Below are positions 15,280 to 18,139 of a DNA stretch of 18,139 nt, piece after piece; positions within the stretch are counted from its first letter, which is position 1, and each line of letters opens with the position of its first letter. Under the pieces are notes generated by a model that was not told where the DNA came from, searched no databases, and was given only the letters and a program-made list of their open reading frames with translations. The stretch is from JAZDLC01 sp043802345 (GTDB lineage Bacteria > Planctomycetota > B15-G4 > JADJEK01), in contig JAZDLC010000285.1 of the NCBI GenBank assembly GCA_043802345.1, positions 1 through 18,139 on the forward strand. Direction: 5' to 3'. The position numbers and the translations under genes were made by a program.

Positions 15280-17234
15280 ATGACCGGAGTGAGAACGGCG
15301 CCGGCGATCAGTTACAGGGGCGAGGCGTTCGCCCCAGGCGATCCTCTTCGCGGCGGCACCGTGACCGCCACCTATCGGGCGGGCCTGCAGGAAGCATCCG
15401 TGCGCCTGAATGACGGCTCTCGCTATCAGGTCCAGCCGGTGAGCCGCACGCTGCCGGAAGCGCCGGTTGGACTTCATGCCGTGATGCAGACAACACCGGC
15501 CGGCTCCGCGAGCACCACCGCCCCGCTGGCCGCCGGATCTCCGCCGCTCGCCTCCCTGAGCACGTTGCGTGTTGTCGAGATCGCCATCGATGCCGATGTG
15601 GAGTTCTTCCAGTTGAACGGCAGTTCCCTGGACAACACTCTCGCCGACATCGAGAGCGTCATGAACGGCGTATCGGCCCTCTGGGAAGCGGAGGTCGGGG
15701 CGCGCTTCGAGATCACCACCGTGATCGTGTCAGTGGCGGTGAGCGACACCTCCCTGCTCCAGTCGGTGACCGCGGAATCACGGCTGGACGGCGGATCGTT
15801 CCGGCAGATCACGCTCTGCTACAACGGCGCGAGTGAACGGTTCGAGGGCTCTTTCAGTCCGTCCGCTCCGGGCCAGCTCGTGGTGACCTTCCGGGCGTCC
15901 GACGTGCATGATCACGAAGCGGCGCCGGGGCAGCTTGTCCGGACGATCTACCCCGCGGTCGGCACCGCTCCTTCCGTGTCCGGGCTGGCGCTCTCGCCCG
16001 ATCCGGTGGCAGCGGGGCAGAGCCTGACCATCAGCGCGCTCGTGACCGACCCCCGGACAGTCCGGTACCGACAGTCACCGCGGCGCTCATCCAGAACGCG
16101 TCACAACTGGCGCAGATCTCGCTCACCAAGGGTTCCGGAAATCAGTTCTCTGGCACCTTCGCCGGCACCCCCTGGCCTGACCGCGGGCGGCTTCTCCGTG
16201 GAGGTCACGGCAGAGGACATGCAGGGGAACGTCACCACCAGGTCGGTACCCGGTTCGGCCTATCAGGCGCCGCTCATCAGTTCCGTCACGGTCTCTCCCT
16301 CTTCGTTCAACGCCACCGAGTCGTATCAGGTCTCGGCCGCCGTCAGCCATCCGGTCGGCGTTTCCTGGGTGAAGGGCGCGGTGTCGCTCAACGGCGGGGC
16401 GTATCAGGAGCAGAGCCTGGCCTTCGACGGCGGCTCCTTGCGGTACGAGGGGACCTTCCCGCCGACCGGCGCGGGCGGCACTCTCACCGTGCGGATACGG
16501 GCGGCCAGCAACGACGGGCACGAGGCGACGCCTGCGTACGCACCGGTCACGGTCGAGTACGCCCCGGTGACCCTTGCCGATGTGACTCCGGACGGCGGTT
16601 CGATCGCGGGGGGAACCACCATCGTCATCTTGGGCAGCGGCTTCTCCGGCTCCCCTCCCGGCACCACGACCGTCACGGTCGGCGGACGGGCGGCGGCCGA
16701 GGTGACCGTCGTCGATGATCAGACGGTGACCGCTCTGCTGCCTCCTTCGGGAGTGGCCGGCAGCGTGGAAGCGGTGAGGCTGACCATTCCGCTCGGAGTC
16801 GCGACACTGCCACGGGCCTTCACCCACCTCGGAACCTCGCTGCGGGAACGGCCGCGGGCCTTCCGGGCGCCGATCAGGTCTGGCTGCTCGATGGCCAGAG
16901 CGGCGCGCCACTGGGACAGATGGCCGGCGTCACGGCCGGCGAGCGATTCGGTGCCGTGCTGGCGGCACGCCTCCCTCCCGACGCGGCCGCTGCCCGGCCG
17001 CTGCTGGTCGGCGCGCCACTCGCCTCGCCCGGCGGCGTCACGGCAGCGGGTCGCGCTGACCTCTTCTGGGTCACCCCCACCAGCCTGACCATCACACCCT
17101 CCGTCTCGGTGGAGGGTGTGGAGGCAGGCGGCGCCTCCGGACCCGGGGGTGAACTGATGGGTCTGGCGCTGCTGGGAGGGGCAAGCGAGATGGTGGCGAT
17201 TGGCCTGCCTGGATCCGATCTGGAATCACCTTAG
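15280..17234 (+). pseudogene. Remnant of a secreted reprolysin-like peptidase/Ig-like/IPT/FG-GAP surface protein
   Basis: There is no signal peptide: the frame starts inside a peptidase propeptide-like segment right after a TAG. Residues from 'RVVEIAIDADVEFF' to 'ITTVIV' (~15562-15729) match the start of reprolysin-like metallopeptidase domains, but the sequence then jumps into an Ig-like domain, and no HExxHxxGxxH zinc motif exists. Three Ig-like units follow (about 15730-16560), then an IPT/TIG domain ('VTPDGGSIAGGTTIVILGSG', ~16580-16820), then an FG-GAP-like segment in another frame ('DQVWLLDGQSGA', 'LLVGAPLASPGG'). Three 1-nt shifts are inferred: near 16050-16054 (a C lost), near 16168-16172 (a C gained) and near 16844-16846 (a G lost). 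With these corrected, the frame runs unbroken to the TAG at 17234. Loss of the protease core cannot be a sequencing error. Confidence 0.75.
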
Positions 17235-17242
17235 GACCCGCG

Positions 17243-17316
17243 GTCGAGTAGGCCAGGAGGATCGCTCCTCCTGGCCCCTCACAGATCCGGACTTGTGCAA
17301 TTCACACATCCGGCTC
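17243..17316 (-). ncRNA. Group II intron domains V and VI
   Basis: Domain V is at 17283-17316 (34 nt, the canonical length). On the minus strand it begins GAGCCGGATG and ends AGTCCGGATCT, with the catalytic AGC at its second to fourth bases and a small apical loop. Domain VI is at 17251-17276, a perfect 11-bp stem GGCCAGGAGGA with a GCGA loop. The trailing CTACTCGAC carries the likely branch-point A 7 nt from the 3' end. Confidence 0.8.
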
Positions 17317-18010
17317 CTCGAATCAGAGTTTTGCTGGTCGAAGGTCCAGCAGGTGCTGGCGCTGCCGCTCGTCCGGCCGGAGCCGGGCGGGAGGCAGCGG
17401 GTAGCGCTTCAGGAGGCGGTTGAATGCCTCCCAATACAGCCGGTGCCGTTGCGAGCGCCGACGTAACCACTTGCACCACAGCTTCAGGACCTCATGGCGG
17501 AATCGTGTGATGCCGTGCGAGTTGCCCCGGAGGCCATAGTAGTTGAAGTGGCCGCGTAGCTTCGCTCCCAGCAGCCTTGCTTGTTCGGCAAGCGGCCAGT
17601 GGCGTACCTGGCGCAGCCATCTATTGAGTGCACGGAGGGATCGGGTGATGCGCTTGCGCGAGGTCTTCCGGTGCGGCGTCCAGTAGCCCTTTCGAGTCCG
17701 GCCCAGAAAGTGGGTGAAACCAAGAAAGTCAAACGACTCCGGTTTCACCCCCATCCCGCCCGGAGGCAAGAACCGGATCAGCCGGGTCTTTTCCGGGTGC
17801 AGGGTCAGACCAAAGCGCGCCAGGCGCTTTCCCAGGACCGCGTAGACGCGTTCCGCGTCTTCCTGCCGCTGAAATACCATCGCGAAGTCATCCGCGTAGC
17901 GGATCAGATGTGCCGCCCCCGTCATCCGGGGGACGACATCCCGTACCCACCACGCATCCAGAGCCTCGTGCAGATAGACGTTCGCCAGAATTGGCGAAAT
18001 GACTCCCCGA
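17243..18010 (-). mobile_element. 5'-truncated group II intron
   Basis: The element runs on the minus strand from a breakpoint near 18004-18010 to a 3' end at 17243 with sequence CTACTCGAC. It contains the 3' half of an RT/maturase frame and, 7 nt after its stop codon, domains V and VI. Domains I-III, the intron 5' end and RT blocks upstream of 'GVISP' are absent, although more than 120 nt of upstream sequence is visible in the window. It is therefore a dead remnant of about 770 nt. Its 3' end lies 8 nt from the stop codon of the FG-GAP pseudogene, which is on the opposite strand. 5' truncation is what incomplete target-primed reverse transcription would give; a later deletion is equally possible. 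Confidence 0.78.
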
Positions 18011-18054
18011 ACGCAAAAGGTAACTTGAGCTCGCGGAGCCTTCAGACGGTCCAA
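17323..18054 (-). pseudogene. Group II intron reverse transcriptase/maturase, C-terminal part
   Basis: The open frame has 243 codons from a TTG at 18054, but RT similarity starts only at 'GVISPILANVYLHEALD' (codon ~17), where intact proteins read 'GTPQGGVISP'. The catalytic 'YADD' (codons 53-56) is present, followed by 'LHPEKTRLIRF', 'FDFLGFTHFLGRTRKG' and a maturase/domain X region with 'LRGHFNYYGLRGN'. It ends in the basic 'LKRYPLPPARLRP' tail typical of this group, with no HNH endonuclease domain. RT blocks 0-3 (fingers) are missing and the residues before codon 16 resemble nothing in RTs, so it cannot be functional. Domain V starts a few bases after its TGA. Confidence 0.82.
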
Positions 18055-18139
18055 TTGATGTACCAGATCGGGAGATCGGGATCGAGTGCCTGATCTTGAT
18101 CGTGTCCTGCCCGACGAGGATCTCCTTGACCACCAGGCG
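17888..18139 (-). CDS. C-terminal end of a probable serine site-specific recombinase, cut by the window edge and by the intron remnant
   Basis: The minus-strand frame enters from the right edge and reads 'VVKEILVGQDTIKIRHSIPI', a Ser/Gly/Pro-rich linker, then 'SYLLRSGS' (to about 18007). To my recollection 'IRHSIP...YLLRSGS' is the tail of large serine recombinases (resolvase/invertase family with zinc ribbon); this rests on memory of the motif, not on a search. Just after 'SGS' the intron RT begins in another frame, so the recombinase frame runs on as nonsense to a TGA at 17888. The catalytic domain would lie outside the window. Either the recombinase retains an altered tail or it has itself decayed. 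Confidence 0.5.
   Translation of the reverse strand, partial: RLVVKEILVGQDTIKIRHSIPISRSGTSIGPSEGSASSSYLLRSGSHFANSGERLSARGSGCVVGTGCRPPDDGGGTSDPLRG

Noticed and set aside
17251..17276. Rho-independent terminator shared by the pseudogene and the RT gene
   Set aside because: The perfect 11-bp stem has no T-run on either side and sits exactly where domain VI of the group II intron belongs.
18060..18139. Upstream RT domains in another frame (a simple frameshift in the RT gene)
   Set aside because: None of the three minus-strand frames right of 18010 resembles RT blocks, and one reads the recombinase-like 'IRHSIP' tail, so truncation fits better than a frameshift.

Overview
The window is high-GC bacterial DNA, most like a Planctomycetota or related lineage. 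The clues are an ECF sigma factor fused to a membrane anchor and a long run of carboxypeptidase-regulatory-like domains, a Ser/Thr kinase with a periplasmic TPR tail beside it, secreted DUF2961/GH172-type and GH106-like carbohydrate enzymes, and a remnant of an Ig-like/IPT/FG-GAP surface protein. The phylum is inferred from gene content only.

Positions 1-2116 hold envelope genes: the 3' end of a SpoIIM-type membrane protein, an overlapping RDD membrane protein, and, tail-to-tail with a 1-nt gap, a six-helix membrane protein. Positions 2304-9998 form a signalling block on the + strand: the membrane-anchored sigma fusion, the kinase 83 nt downstream, and an orphan secreted protein. The sigma fusion and the kinase share one layout, with a cytoplasmic effector domain, one transmembrane helix and a large outer domain, so they may form one outside-to-inside signalling route.

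Positions 10119-14997 hold two minus-strand sugar-active genes, a GH106-like lipoprotein and a DUF2961/GH172 protein. The ~0.87 kb between them contains a small ORF broken by an amber codon and two copies of a hexanucleotide-armed hairpin repeat. A related copy with a different hexamer (GGGCAC in place of TACGAG) lies at 10022-10112, and a partial one at 15193-15212. One copy forms a near-perfect long hairpin with nested arms of 15 and 16 bp. This repeat family is the least explained structure in the window.

Positions 15200-18139 are a graveyard. A + strand adhesin/peptidase pseudogene has lost its signal peptide and its zinc-binding core and carries three 1-nt frameshifts. Next comes a 5'-truncated group II intron on the minus strand, with the RT/maturase 3' half and clear domains V and VI. 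It is joined directly to the C-terminal coding end of what looks like a serine recombinase. Truncated genes, repeats and mobile-element debris together mark a recombination-prone accessory stretch.
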